34,371 nt of DNA, from contig CAYGYX010000015.1 of the NCBI GenBank assembly GCA_964354255.1, positions 1 to 34,371 of the forward strand. The letters run 5' to 3'. Shown piece by piece: positions 28,347-34,371 of this stretch; positions within the stretch are counted from its first letter, which is position 1, and each line of letters starts with the position of its first letter. Source of the DNA: VGBK01 sp964354255. GTDB lineage: Bacteria > Actinomycetota > Acidimicrobiia > Spongiisociales > UBA11373. Under the pieces are notes generated by a model that had not been told where the DNA came from, ran no database searches, and saw nothing but the letters and a program-made list of their open reading frames with translations. A program made the position numbers and the translations under genes.

Positions 28347-30572
28347 TTACAGGCCGACGATGTCCTCAGGGCGCACCGGCACCCGGGTGAGGGGACGCCC
28401 GGTGGCGGCGCGGATGGCCGCGACGACCGCCGGCGTCGAGGAGATGGTGGGCAGCTCGGCCATGCCCTTGGCGCCGAAGGGTCCGCCCGGCTCGGGCTCC
28501 TCGACGAGGACCGCCTCCACCTCCGGGGCATCGAGGATGGTGGGAATCAAGTAGTCGGTGAAGGAGGCGTTGCGCACTACTCCCTCGTCGAGCAGCAGCT
28601 CCTCCATGATCGCCAGCCCGACTCCCTGCAGGATGCCTCCCTCGATCTGGCCGAGCACCGCCTGCGGGTTGAGGGCACGGCCCACGTCCTGCGCCGTGTC
28701 CACCCGGACCACCCGCACCAGGCCCAGCTCCGGGTCGACGTCGACCACGGCGCGGTGAGCGGCGACGCAGAAGCCGGCGTGCACGTTGCCCCGGCCGGCG
28801 GCATCCGGCTGCTCGGTGGGGGCATGGCGGTAGCGGACGAGGTGATCGATGGGGCCCTCGACCAGCAACTGCTCCAAGCCGGCCGCCAGCTCGCCGCCGA
28901 GCCATACGCCGTGGTCGTCGAGGCGATCGCCTCCGGCCCGGCGCAGCGCCTCTTCGCGCACTGCGGCGCAGGCCTCGAGGGTGGCCCCGCCGGCCATCTG
29001 GGTCTGGCGGGAGGCCGAGGTCGATCCGGCCGACCCGATCTGCCCGGTGTGGTCGAAGACCACCTCCACCTGATGGATGCCGGTGGCGCTGCGGGCGATC
29101 TGCTGGAGGACGGTCACCAGTCCCTGGCCGACCTCGGCGGCGGCGGTGTGCACCTCCAGGCCCTTGGCCGTGAGCACCGCCCGGGCTTCGGCGTAGTCGT
29201 CGAAGGCCTCCGAGAAGAAGAGGTTCTTGATGCCGACGGCGAAGCCGATGCCGCGGCGCACCACCGACCGGGGAGTGGTGAGCCCGAGGCCGCCGGGCAG
29301 GTGGCGCGGATCGTCGGCCGGTCCCTCAGCGGGCAGGGGGAGGGCGGCGACGGAGCGGATGACCTCGGCGGTGGGCAGGCTGCCGGTGATCTCCTGGCCG
29401 GTGGTGGGCAGGCGGTCGCCGTGGCCGAGGGCGTTGCGCAGGCGCAGCTCGATGGGGTTCAGGCCCAGGGCGGCGGCGAGCCGGTCCATCTGCGCCTCGT
29501 AGGCGAAGCACACCTGGTTGGCCCCAAAGCCGCGCATCGCCCCGGCCGGCGGGTGGTTGGTGCGGACGGCGACGCCGGTGACGTGCACCGACGGGCAGCG
29601 GTAGGGGCCGACCGCGAAGTAGGCCGAGTTGGCCAGCACCGCCGCGCTGGTCTCGGCGTAGGCCCCCCCGTCGAGGATCACCCGGGCCTCCACCCGGACC
29701 AGGTTCCCCAGCCGGTCGGCCTCGTGGCGGTACCACAGGCGGGCCGGGTGGCGGTGGACGTGGCCGGCGAACGACTCGGCCCGGTCGTAGACCATCTTCA
29801 CCGGCCGCCCGGCGTGCAGGGCAAGCAGGCACAGGTGGGTCTGCAGGGTTAGGTCCTCGCGCGCCCCGAAGGCCCCCCCGATGCCGGCCAGGTGAAGGCG
29901 CACCTGCTCGGGGCGAAGGCCCAGGCAATCGACGATCTGGCGATGATCGACGTGCATCCACTGGGTGGAGATGTGCAGGTCGATCCCTCCCTCGCCGTCG
30001 GGCACGGCCAGGCCCGACTCGGTGCCCAGCATCGCCTGGTCCTGCCTCCCCGTCTCGTAGTAGCCCTCGACGACTACCTCGCCGCGCAGGGCCTGGTCGC
30101 CGCTGATCACTTCGACGGTGCGGAAGGCCTCGCCGCGCCGGGCGGCCTCCTCGGGATCGGTCAGGGGTTCCAACGGCTGGTAGGAGACGGCCACGGCGGC
30201 CGCCGCCCGCCGGGCGGTCTCCCGGTCGTCGGCGGCGACGATGCACACCGCCTCCCCCCAGAAGCGGACCTCGCCCAAGGCCAGCACCGGCTGGTCGGTG
30301 CGTTCCTGCCCGAAACGGGGGTTGCCGGGCACGTCGTCGGCGGTGAGCACGGCGTGCACTCCGCCGATGGCGAGGGCCGGGGCGACGTCGATCGAAAGGA
30401 TAAGGGCCCGGGCATGGGGGCTGCGCACCGTGGCCCCCCACAGCTGGCGGTCGTGGTGCAGATCTGAGGAGTAGGCGAAGGCACCCCGCAGCTTGGGGAT
30501 GCCGTCGGGGCGGGGGGGCGAGGTGCCCACCCCGCCCTCAACCCGGATGGGGGCATCGAGGCGGGTGCTCAT
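28347..30572 (-). CDS. Xanthine dehydrogenase-type molybdenum subunit
   Basis: The large, molybdopterin-binding subunit of a xanthine dehydrogenase/CO dehydrogenase-type hydroxylase, 741 residues. It starts with ATG 30572, overlapping the previous gene's stop by 4 nt. Landmarks are IGGAFGAREDLTLQ (molybdopterin contact), GAMRGFGANQVCFAYEAQMD and AEVGQGLVTVLQQIA. Near the C terminus GPFGAKGMAELPTISSTPAVVAAI contains the Glu that acts as catalytic base in the family. The active-site loop reads AMRGFGANQ rather than the CODH AYRCSFR motif, so this is not carbon monoxide dehydrogenase; purine or another aromatic heterocycle is a more likely substrate. The nearby 8-oxoguanine deaminase-type gene supports purines. 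No molybdenum-cofactor insertion protein (XdhC-like) is in the window. Confidence 0.92.
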   Translation of the reverse strand: MSTRLDAPIRVEGGVGTSPPRPDGIPKLRGAFAYSSDLHHDRQLWGATVRSPHARALILSIDVAPALAIGGVHAVLTADDVPGNPRFGQERTDQPVLALGEVRFWGEAVCIVAADDRETARRAAAAVAVSYQPLEPLTDPEEAARRGEAFRTVEVISGDQALRGEVVVEGYYETGRQDQAMLGTESGLAVPDGEGGIDLHISTQWMHVDHRQIVDCLGLRPEQVRLHLAGIGGAFGAREDLTLQTHLCLLALHAGRPVKMVYDRAESFAGHVHRHPARLWYRHEADRLGNLVRVEARVILDGGAYAETSAAVLANSAYFAVGPYRCPSVHVTGVAVRTNHPPAGAMRGFGANQVCFAYEAQMDRLAAALGLNPIELRLRNALGHGDRLPTTGQEITGSLPTAEVIRSVAALPLPAEGPADDPRHLPGGLGLTTPRSVVRRGIGFAVGIKNLFFSEAFDDYAEARAVLTAKGLEVHTAAAEVGQGLVTVLQQIARSATGIHQVEVVFDHTGQIGSAGSTSASRQTQMAGGATLEACAAVREEALRRAGGDRLDDHGVWLGGELAAGLEQLLVEGPIDHLVRYRHAPTEQPDAAGRGNVHAGFCVAAHRAVVDVDPELGLVRVVRVDTAQDVGRALNPQAVLGQIEGGILQGVGLAIMEELLLDEGVVRNASFTDYLIPTILDAPEVEAVLVEEPEPGGPFGAKGMAELPTISSTPAVVAAIRAATGRPLTRVPVRPEDIVGL

Positions 30573-31033
30573 GTGGCCTCCCCGGCGGGGGCGGCGAGGG
30601 CCCGCACGATGGCCCCGTAACCGGTGCAGCGGCACAGGTTCCCGGCCAGCGCCTCGCGCACCTCGTCGGGCGTCGGGCGGGGGTTGACGGAGAGCAGGTG
30701 GGCGGCGCTCACCACCACGCCGGGGGTGCAGAAGCCGCACTGCACCGCCCCTTCTTCGAGCAGGGCGTGTTGCACCGGGTGCAAGGCGCCGCCGGGGGCG
30801 GCCAGGCCTTCGACGGTGACGACGTCGGCGCCGTCGGCGTCGGCGGCCATCACCAGGCAGGAACAGACCGGCTCCCCGTCGAGGAGCACGGTGCACGAGC
30901 CGCACTCCCCTTGCTCGCAGGCGCTCTTCGATCCGAACAGGCCGAGGCGCTCCCGCAGGGTGTGGAGCAGGTTCTCCGGCCCATCCACCTCCACCGACTG
31001 CCGGGCGCCGTTGACGGTGAGTCGGATGATCAT
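30569..31033 (-). CDS. Xanthine dehydrogenase-type [2Fe-2S] subunit
   Basis: The small electron-transfer subunit, 154 residues. The N-terminal plant-type ferredoxin domain has cysteines at 39, 44, 47 and 59 (CEQGECGSC and VCSCLV). The C-terminal helical domain has the second cluster motif at cysteines 99, 102, 134 and 136 (CGFCTPGVV and LCRCTGYG). Electrons pass from the molybdenum centre through both clusters to FAD in the partner subunit. ATG 31033 is chosen over an upstream GTG (31042) because it overlaps the stop of the FAD subunit as ATGA. The stop overlaps the start of the large-subunit gene, so all three are translationally coupled. Confidence 0.95.
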   Translation of the reverse strand: MIIRLTVNGARQSVEVDGPENLLHTLRERLGLFGSKSACEQGECGSCTVLLDGEPVCSCLVMAADADGADVVTVEGLAAPGGALHPVQHALLEEGAVQCGFCTPGVVVSAAHLLSVNPRPTPDEVREALAGNLCRCTGYGAIVRALAAPAGEAT

Positions 31034-31833
31034 GCCAGGCACCTCTCCAGCAGGCGCCGGGCCAGCACCCCGGCGGCATGGCGGCGGTAGGCCTCGGTGG
31101 AGCGATGGTCGGTGATCGGCCGCACCTCCTCGGACACGAGGCGCCCGAACTCGGCGACGGCCGCCGGGGAGGGTTGCCGCTCGGCCGAGATCATCGCTTC
31201 GGCGCGCCGGGCCCGCAGGGGGGTGGGGCCCACCGAGCCGAGGGCCAGGCGAGTGGTGCCGTCCTCCTCGCGCAGTAGGCAGGCGGAGGCGATCGCGATC
31301 ACCATGGCGTTGCGGGCCCCGACCTTGGCGAAGGCCTGCCGCCGGGGCGGTTGCCCGGGCAGGCGGGCCCCCAGGATCAGCTCGTCGGGGCGGAGGGCGT
31401 TGCGCTTGGGCCCGACCAGGAACTCGTCCCAGCGGAGGCGGCGCACCCCGTCGGTACGGGAGGCCACCTCAACGACCGCATCGGCGGCGGCCAGGAAGGG
31501 GAGGCCGTCGCCGGCCGGGCTGGCCGTCCCCAGGTTGCCTCCCAGGGTGCCGGCGTGGCGTATCTGCGGAGAGCCGACGGTGCGGGCCGCCTGGGCCAGG
31601 GCGGGCCAGGGAGCTTGCTCCAGCCGGGCCCAGGTGCACCCGGCCCCGATGAAGCCCTCCTCCAGCCGCTGCAGCTCGGGGATCCGGCGCACGGCCACCA
31701 CCACTTCGGGGCGCAGGCCGGTGTAGTTGGCCTGCACCATGAGGTCGGTGCCCCCGGCGAGGATGAGCGCCCGGGGGTGGGCGGCGAGAGCATCGAGGGC
31801 CTCGTCGAGGCCGGCCGGCCGGATGATCTCCAT
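31030..31833 (-). CDS. Xanthine dehydrogenase-type FAD subunit
   Basis: The medium, FAD-binding subunit, 267 residues, that passes electrons to NAD+ or another acceptor. FAD-binding motifs of the family are clear: AGGTDLMVQ (about 26-34) and TLGGNLGTASPAGDGLP (about 94-110). The C-terminal CO_deh_flav_C region follows (FAKVGARNAMVIAIASA, ALGSVGPTPLRARRAE). It is the first gene of the three-gene operon (FAD, Fe-S, Mo). TAGTTT on the minus strand (plus 31843-31848) is 9 nt before ATG 31833; the start shows no Shine-Dalgarno, so it fits the leaderless pattern. Order M-S-L is the same as in cox/CODH-type operons. Confidence 0.95.
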   Translation of the reverse strand: MEIIRPAGLDEALDALAAHPRALILAGGTDLMVQANYTGLRPEVVVAVRRIPELQRLEEGFIGAGCTWARLEQAPWPALAQAARTVGSPQIRHAGTLGGNLGTASPAGDGLPFLAAADAVVEVASRTDGVRRLRWDEFLVGPKRNALRPDELILGARLPGQPPRRQAFAKVGARNAMVIAIASACLLREEDGTTRLALGSVGPTPLRARRAEAMISAERQPSPAAVAEFGRLVSEEVRPITDHRSTEAYRRHAAGVLARRLLERCLA

Positions 31834-31885
31834 TAGCGGGACAAACTACCGCAACGGCCGCAATCGGGGAGCCGCCGGCCGCCGG

Positions 31886-32692
31886 TCAGGGGTCCCGAGC
31901 CGGCATCTGGAGGGCCTGTAGTGCTTCGAGGGCCCAGTCGCGGTGCGGGGAGGGCTCATCATCTCCACGAAGCCCGGCGGTGGGCTTCTGGCGGGGGGCC
32001 GGGTCGGGGGGCAGGACGGCCGGGCCGTTCTCCGGCCCGTCCTCGGCGGCAGCCGTCCCCGGGTCCTCGGCCTCGGCCGGCACCGGCCGGAGGGCAGCCG
32101 GCGCGGCCTCCTCGGCGGCGAGCCGGGCTAGGTTCTCGGCTTCGGCCGGTACCGGCCGGAGGGCAGCCGGCGCGGCGCTCACCGTTTCCGGCGAGGAGGG
32201 TTGCAGCAGGAGGGGTCCGGCGATGTCCTCGGTGATCGGGATCGGCGCGGGGGAGGGCTCATCGGTGGCGGGCAGCGGGGGCGGCGGGGGCGGCGGAGGT
32301 GGCTCATCCGCCGGGCTCGCCGAGGTCGGTGCCGCTCCCAGTGCTAGCCCCGCACCGGTGGGGATGCCCTCCTGCTTGGGCGGGGAGAAGGAGCGGGCGT
32401 CGTCGTGGAAGAGGGCCCAGGAAGCCATGGGGCGGCCCTCGGCATCCACCCAGAGGAGAGAGCCCAGGTTGAGGGGAGCCAGTAACAGCGCCGGGGGCAT
32501 GCCCAGCGCGAGCCCCAGGGCGATCAGCTCGTCGACGCCGAGTCGGTCCTCGCCGGCTTCGAGGCGCGACAGCGCCGATTCGGAGAGGGGTAGTCCCACC
32601 CCCGTCACCCGGTGGGCGAGCTCGTGCGAGGACAAGCCCACGGAGACGCGGGCGCGCCGCACATTCTCACCGACCAGCTCATCGATGTTCAA
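31886..32692 (-). CDS. XRE-type regulator with proline/alanine-rich tail
   Basis: A 268-residue protein. The first 70 residues form a Xre/Cro helix-turn-helix (VGENVRRARVSVGLSSHELAHRV, SESALSRLEAGEDRLGVDELIALGLALG). Residues 72-105 form a short segment with WVDAEGRPMASWALF. The rest (about 110-268) is low-complexity: a run of nine prolines, then an Ala/Pro/Glu-rich part with the duplicated unit APAALRPVPAEAE. The tail is likely disordered; nothing in it points to a ligand. The only in-frame start is TTG 32692, with AGGTGG about 9 nt upstream. It sits between the hydroxylase operon and the deaminase, all on one strand, so it may regulate either; that is inference. Confidence 0.82.
   Translation of the reverse strand: MNIDELVGENVRRARVSVGLSSHELAHRVTGVGLPLSESALSRLEAGEDRLGVDELIALGLALGMPPALLLAPLNLGSLLWVDAEGRPMASWALFHDDARSFSPPKQEGIPTGAGLALGAAPTSASPADEPPPPPPPPPLPATDEPSPAPIPITEDIAGPLLLQPSSPETVSAAPAALRPVPAEAENLARLAAEEAAPAALRPVPAEAEDPGTAAAEDGPENGPAVLPPDPAPRQKPTAGLRGDDEPSPHRDWALEALQALQMPARDP
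32066..32176 (-). repeat. 69-bp period repeat in the XRE protein tail
   Basis: Two 42-nt copies at 32066-32107 and 32135-32176 differ at two positions, with a 69-nt period. Each encodes the residues APAALRPVPAEAE. It is a near-tandem duplication within the disordered tail and keeps the reading frame. Confidence 0.8.
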
Positions 32693-32827
32693 TGCACCGG
32701 GCCACCTGTTTGGCTATGTATCGCCACCTCAGGCCTTGCTCTTGAATCCCCCGGCGTCGTGCGGTTACCGGCTGAAGTCCTGGCCGGTATCGGCGCCGCC
32801 GTCGATCACCTGAATCGGGTGGGGCCA

Positions 32828-32844
32828 CCGGCCGCGACGGCCGG
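32828..32844 (-). terminator. Hairpin after the deaminase gene
   Basis: A 7-bp perfect stem (CCGGCCG and CGGCCGG) with a CGA loop lies 4 nt past the deaminase stop (minus strand). The 155-bp gap 32693-32847 otherwise holds the XRE promoter region, where ATACATAG-like sequence could be a -10 box; no other feature is supported. Confidence 0.45.
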
Positions 32845-32847
32845 CGC

Positions 32848-34221
32848 TCAGTCGCCGCCCAGCAGGCGCTGGGCCGCCCGGTTGTGGCGCTCGATGAGCT
32901 CATGCTCCCGGTGCAGGCATGTGCAGTGCCCCTCCCAGATGACTGCCCGGCCGTGCACGAAGAGGTGATGAGCCGGCACGGGCGCGCAGAGCACCGCCGC
33001 CGCCACCGGGTCGTGGAGGGCCCCGGCGAACTCGAGGCGGTTCAGGTCCAGGGTGAAGAAGTCGGCGCACCGGCCCGGCTCGAGTGAGCCGATGTCGCTG
33101 CGTCCGAGGACCCGGGCCCCGCCCAGGGTGGCCAGCTCGAGGGCGGTGCGGGCGGCCATCTGCGGCCCGGGGGCGAGGGAGGGCGCCGCCGCCAAGCGGG
33201 CGAGGAGCATGGCCTGGCGGGCCTCGCCGAGCAGGTGGCTGCCGTCGTTGGAGGCCGAGCCGTCCACCCCCAGCCCCAGGGGCACCCCGGCGGCCAGGTA
33301 GCCGGCGACCGGGGCGATGCCCGAGGCGAGGCGCATGTTCGAGGTGGGGCAGTGCGTCACCCCGGTGCCGGCGGCGGCCAGGCGGCCGATCTCGGCGCGG
33401 TTGACGAAGACCCCGTGGGCGAACCAGACGTCGGGGCCGGCCCAACCCAGGTCCTCGGCGTACTGGACCGGGCGGGCTCCGAACACCTCCAGGCAGAAGC
33501 GCTCCTCATCCATGGTCTCGGCCAGGTGGGTGTGGAGGCGCACCCCCTTTTCCCGGGCCAGCTCCGCCGAGGCCCGCATCAGGTCGGGGCTCACCGAGAA
33601 GGGCGAGCAAGGCGCGATCACCACTCGGGTCATGGAGCCGGGGGAAGGGTCGTGGTAGGCGTCGATGGCCCGCAGGCAGTCCTCGAGGATGGCGTCCTCC
33701 TCCTCCACCACCGAGTCGGGGGGAAGGCCGCCCCGGCTCTGGCCGAGGCTCATCGACCCGCGGGAGACGTGGAAGCGCAGGCCCACCTCGTGGGCGGCGG
33801 CCACCTGGTCGCCCACCGAGGAGCCGTTGGGCCACAGGTACTGGTGATCGAAGCAGGTGGTGCAGCCGCTGTGGGCCAGCTCCAGGAGGCCCGTGCGGGT
33901 GGCCAGGCCGACGTCGTCGGGGGTGAGCCTCGCCCAGATCGGGTAGAGGCGCCGGAGCCAGGCGAAGAGCCCTACGTCCTGGGCCCCGGGGACCGCCCGG
34001 GTCAGGGTCTGGTAGAGGTGATGGTGGGCGTTGACTAGGCCCGGGAGCAGGAGCTGGCCGGAGGCGTCGACCACCTGGTCGGCCTGCGCCGGCAGGTCGG
34101 CGGTGCGGCCCACCTGCTCGATGAAGCCGTCGCGGGCGAAGAGGCCCCCGTCGGGGATCTCCCGCCGGTCCGGGTCCATGGTGACGAGCGTGTGGGCATG
34201 GCGGAGAAGGAGGGTGGGCAT
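32848..34221 (-). CDS. 8-oxoguanine deaminase-type amidohydrolase
   Basis: A 457-residue zinc amidohydrolase of the guanine/8-oxoguanine deaminase branch (atzA/trzN-like superfamily). In that branch the enzyme deaminates 8-oxoguanine to urate. Metal-binding and substrate motifs are in place: NAHHHLYQTLTRAVPGAQD (about 62-80), FDHQYLW, the HTHLAET segment (His for metal), HCPTSNMRLASGIAPV and GLGVDGSASNDGSHL with the metal Asp. HHHLYQTLTRA and LFAWLRRLYPIW are the best match I know to 8-oxoguanine deaminase rather than chlorohydrolases, though the assignment is by memory, not search. ATG 34221 lies 7 nt after TAGCCT on the minus strand (plus 34229-34234), a leaderless arrangement. Proximity to a xanthine dehydrogenase-type operon supports a purine role. 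Confidence 0.85.
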   Translation of the reverse strand: MPTLLLRHAHTLVTMDPDRREIPDGGLFARDGFIEQVGRTADLPAQADQVVDASGQLLLPGLVNAHHHLYQTLTRAVPGAQDVGLFAWLRRLYPIWARLTPDDVGLATRTGLLELAHSGCTTCFDHQYLWPNGSSVGDQVAAAHEVGLRFHVSRGSMSLGQSRGGLPPDSVVEEEDAILEDCLRAIDAYHDPSPGSMTRVVIAPCSPFSVSPDLMRASAELAREKGVRLHTHLAETMDEERFCLEVFGARPVQYAEDLGWAGPDVWFAHGVFVNRAEIGRLAAAGTGVTHCPTSNMRLASGIAPVAGYLAAGVPLGLGVDGSASNDGSHLLGEARQAMLLARLAAAPSLAPGPQMAARTALELATLGGARVLGRSDIGSLEPGRCADFFTLDLNRLEFAGALHDPVAAAVLCAPVPAHHLFVHGRAVIWEGHCTCLHREHELIERHNRAAQRLLGGD

Positions 34222-34228
34222 GAGGTGA

Positions 34229-34234
34229 AGGCTA
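34229..34234 (-). promoter_or_regulatory. -10 box for the deaminase gene
   Basis: TAGCCT on the minus strand, 7 nt before ATG 34221. It is the same hexamer and nearly the same context as at glnE (TAGCCTTC before CTCATG). Confidence 0.55.
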
Positions 34235-34258
34235 GGACCGGGTGAGCCGGATCGCGGC

Positions 34259-34371
34259 CTACTGCCTGCGCGGATACGGTTGGTGGTGGTGAGCGGCTCG
34301 ATGGTGCCGCCGGCAGAGCAAGCGCAGGTTGGGGAGTTGGGTCTTGCCGCCGTCGGCCCAGTGGACTACGT
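34259..34371 (-). CDS. Second DUF222/HNH protein, C-terminal end only
   Basis: The window edge cuts a gene whose last 36 codons are visible on the minus strand, ending at TAG 34259-34261. The translation VVHWADGGKTQLPNLRLLC and RRHHRAAHHH is the end of an HNH nuclease domain and clearly matches the C terminus of the broken gene at 25709 (28 of about 35 residues the same). At the DNA level 34296-34369 also resembles 25720-25825 closely. This makes it a second member of the same family, 8.5 kb away in the same orientation. Whether the rest is intact lies outside the window. Confidence 0.9.
   Translation of the reverse strand, partial: VVHWADGGKTQLPNLRLLCRRHHRAAHHHQPYPRRQ

Noticed and set aside
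28347..31833. Aerobic carbon monoxide dehydrogenase operon
   Set aside because: The FAD, Fe-S and Mo subunit order is the same, but the AYRCSFR active-site motif of form I CODH is absent from the large subunit.
1..34371. tRNA, rRNA or tmRNA genes, complete insertion sequences, phage genes
   Set aside because: No cloverleaf with a T-loop TTCGA motif, no rRNA-like stretch and no transposase or integrase was recognised by reading both strands; short or divergent RNAs could have been missed without a search tool.

Overview
This is a very GC-rich window (about 70% or more by eye) of ordinary chromosomal bacterial DNA, packed with about 30 genes on both strands. The gene set points to a high-GC actinobacterium: GlnE, the Mec-CysO-CysM sulfur-carrier cysteine operon, DUF222/HNH (13E12-type) proteins, a PIN-PhoH fusion, and many starts preceded at 5-10 nt by a TANNNT -10 box with no Shine-Dalgarno (leaderless transcripts). 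A deep-branching class such as Acidimicrobiia is my guess; the sequence alone does not settle it. No rRNA, tRNA, CRISPR array, phage or complete insertion sequence was seen.

Layout. 1-6.1 kb: a DUF4332 helix-hairpin-helix protein, DAHP synthase (aroF type), convergent glnE, then a divergent class-IV aminotransferase (pabC-like) with a small partner gene. 6.1-8.6 kb: a secreted protein of unknown function and the Mg2+ channel MgtE behind a structured leader. 8.6-15.9 kb: an alpha/beta hydrolase with an APH-like kinase, gpsA, a secreted RTX-like protein, PIN-PhoH, an MFS-like transporter and a DUF4342-like mini-protein. 15.9-18.8 kb: a four-gene cysteine/sulfur-transfer operon (Mec metalloprotease, CysO sulfur carrier, CysM, and a rhodanese-ThiF protein with the rhodanese domain at the N terminus). 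18.8-23.6 kb: a glycine-rich RRM protein, a PH-like small protein, a GSDH-type lipoprotein, a Cys/Met-metabolism PLP enzyme and two small membrane proteins. 23.6-25.7 kb: a MerR/GyrI regulator behind a textbook 19-bp-spacer promoter, overlapping a BtrH-like gene. 25.7-34.4 kb, all minus strand: a broken HNH gene, inositol-phosphate synthase, a three-subunit xanthine dehydrogenase-type hydroxylase, an XRE protein with a proline/alanine-rich tail, an 8-oxoguanine deaminase-type amidohydrolase, and the 3' end of a second HNH gene cut by the window edge.

How the genes fit together. The sulfur operon is a self-contained route: the ThiF domain would activate the CysO C-terminal GG, the rhodanese domain would supply persulfide sulfur, CysM would transfer it to a serine-derived acceptor, and Mec would release cysteine. 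The deaminase and hydroxylase both lead to urate, suggesting purine salvage or catabolism with the XRE protein as a possible local regulator. The remaining genes are housekeeping.

The points most worth a second look are the permuted rhodanese-ThiF protein, the TGA codon exactly where Trp is expected in the HNH gene, the MerR/BtrH-like operon, the mgtE leader, and the widespread TANNNT leaderless starts.
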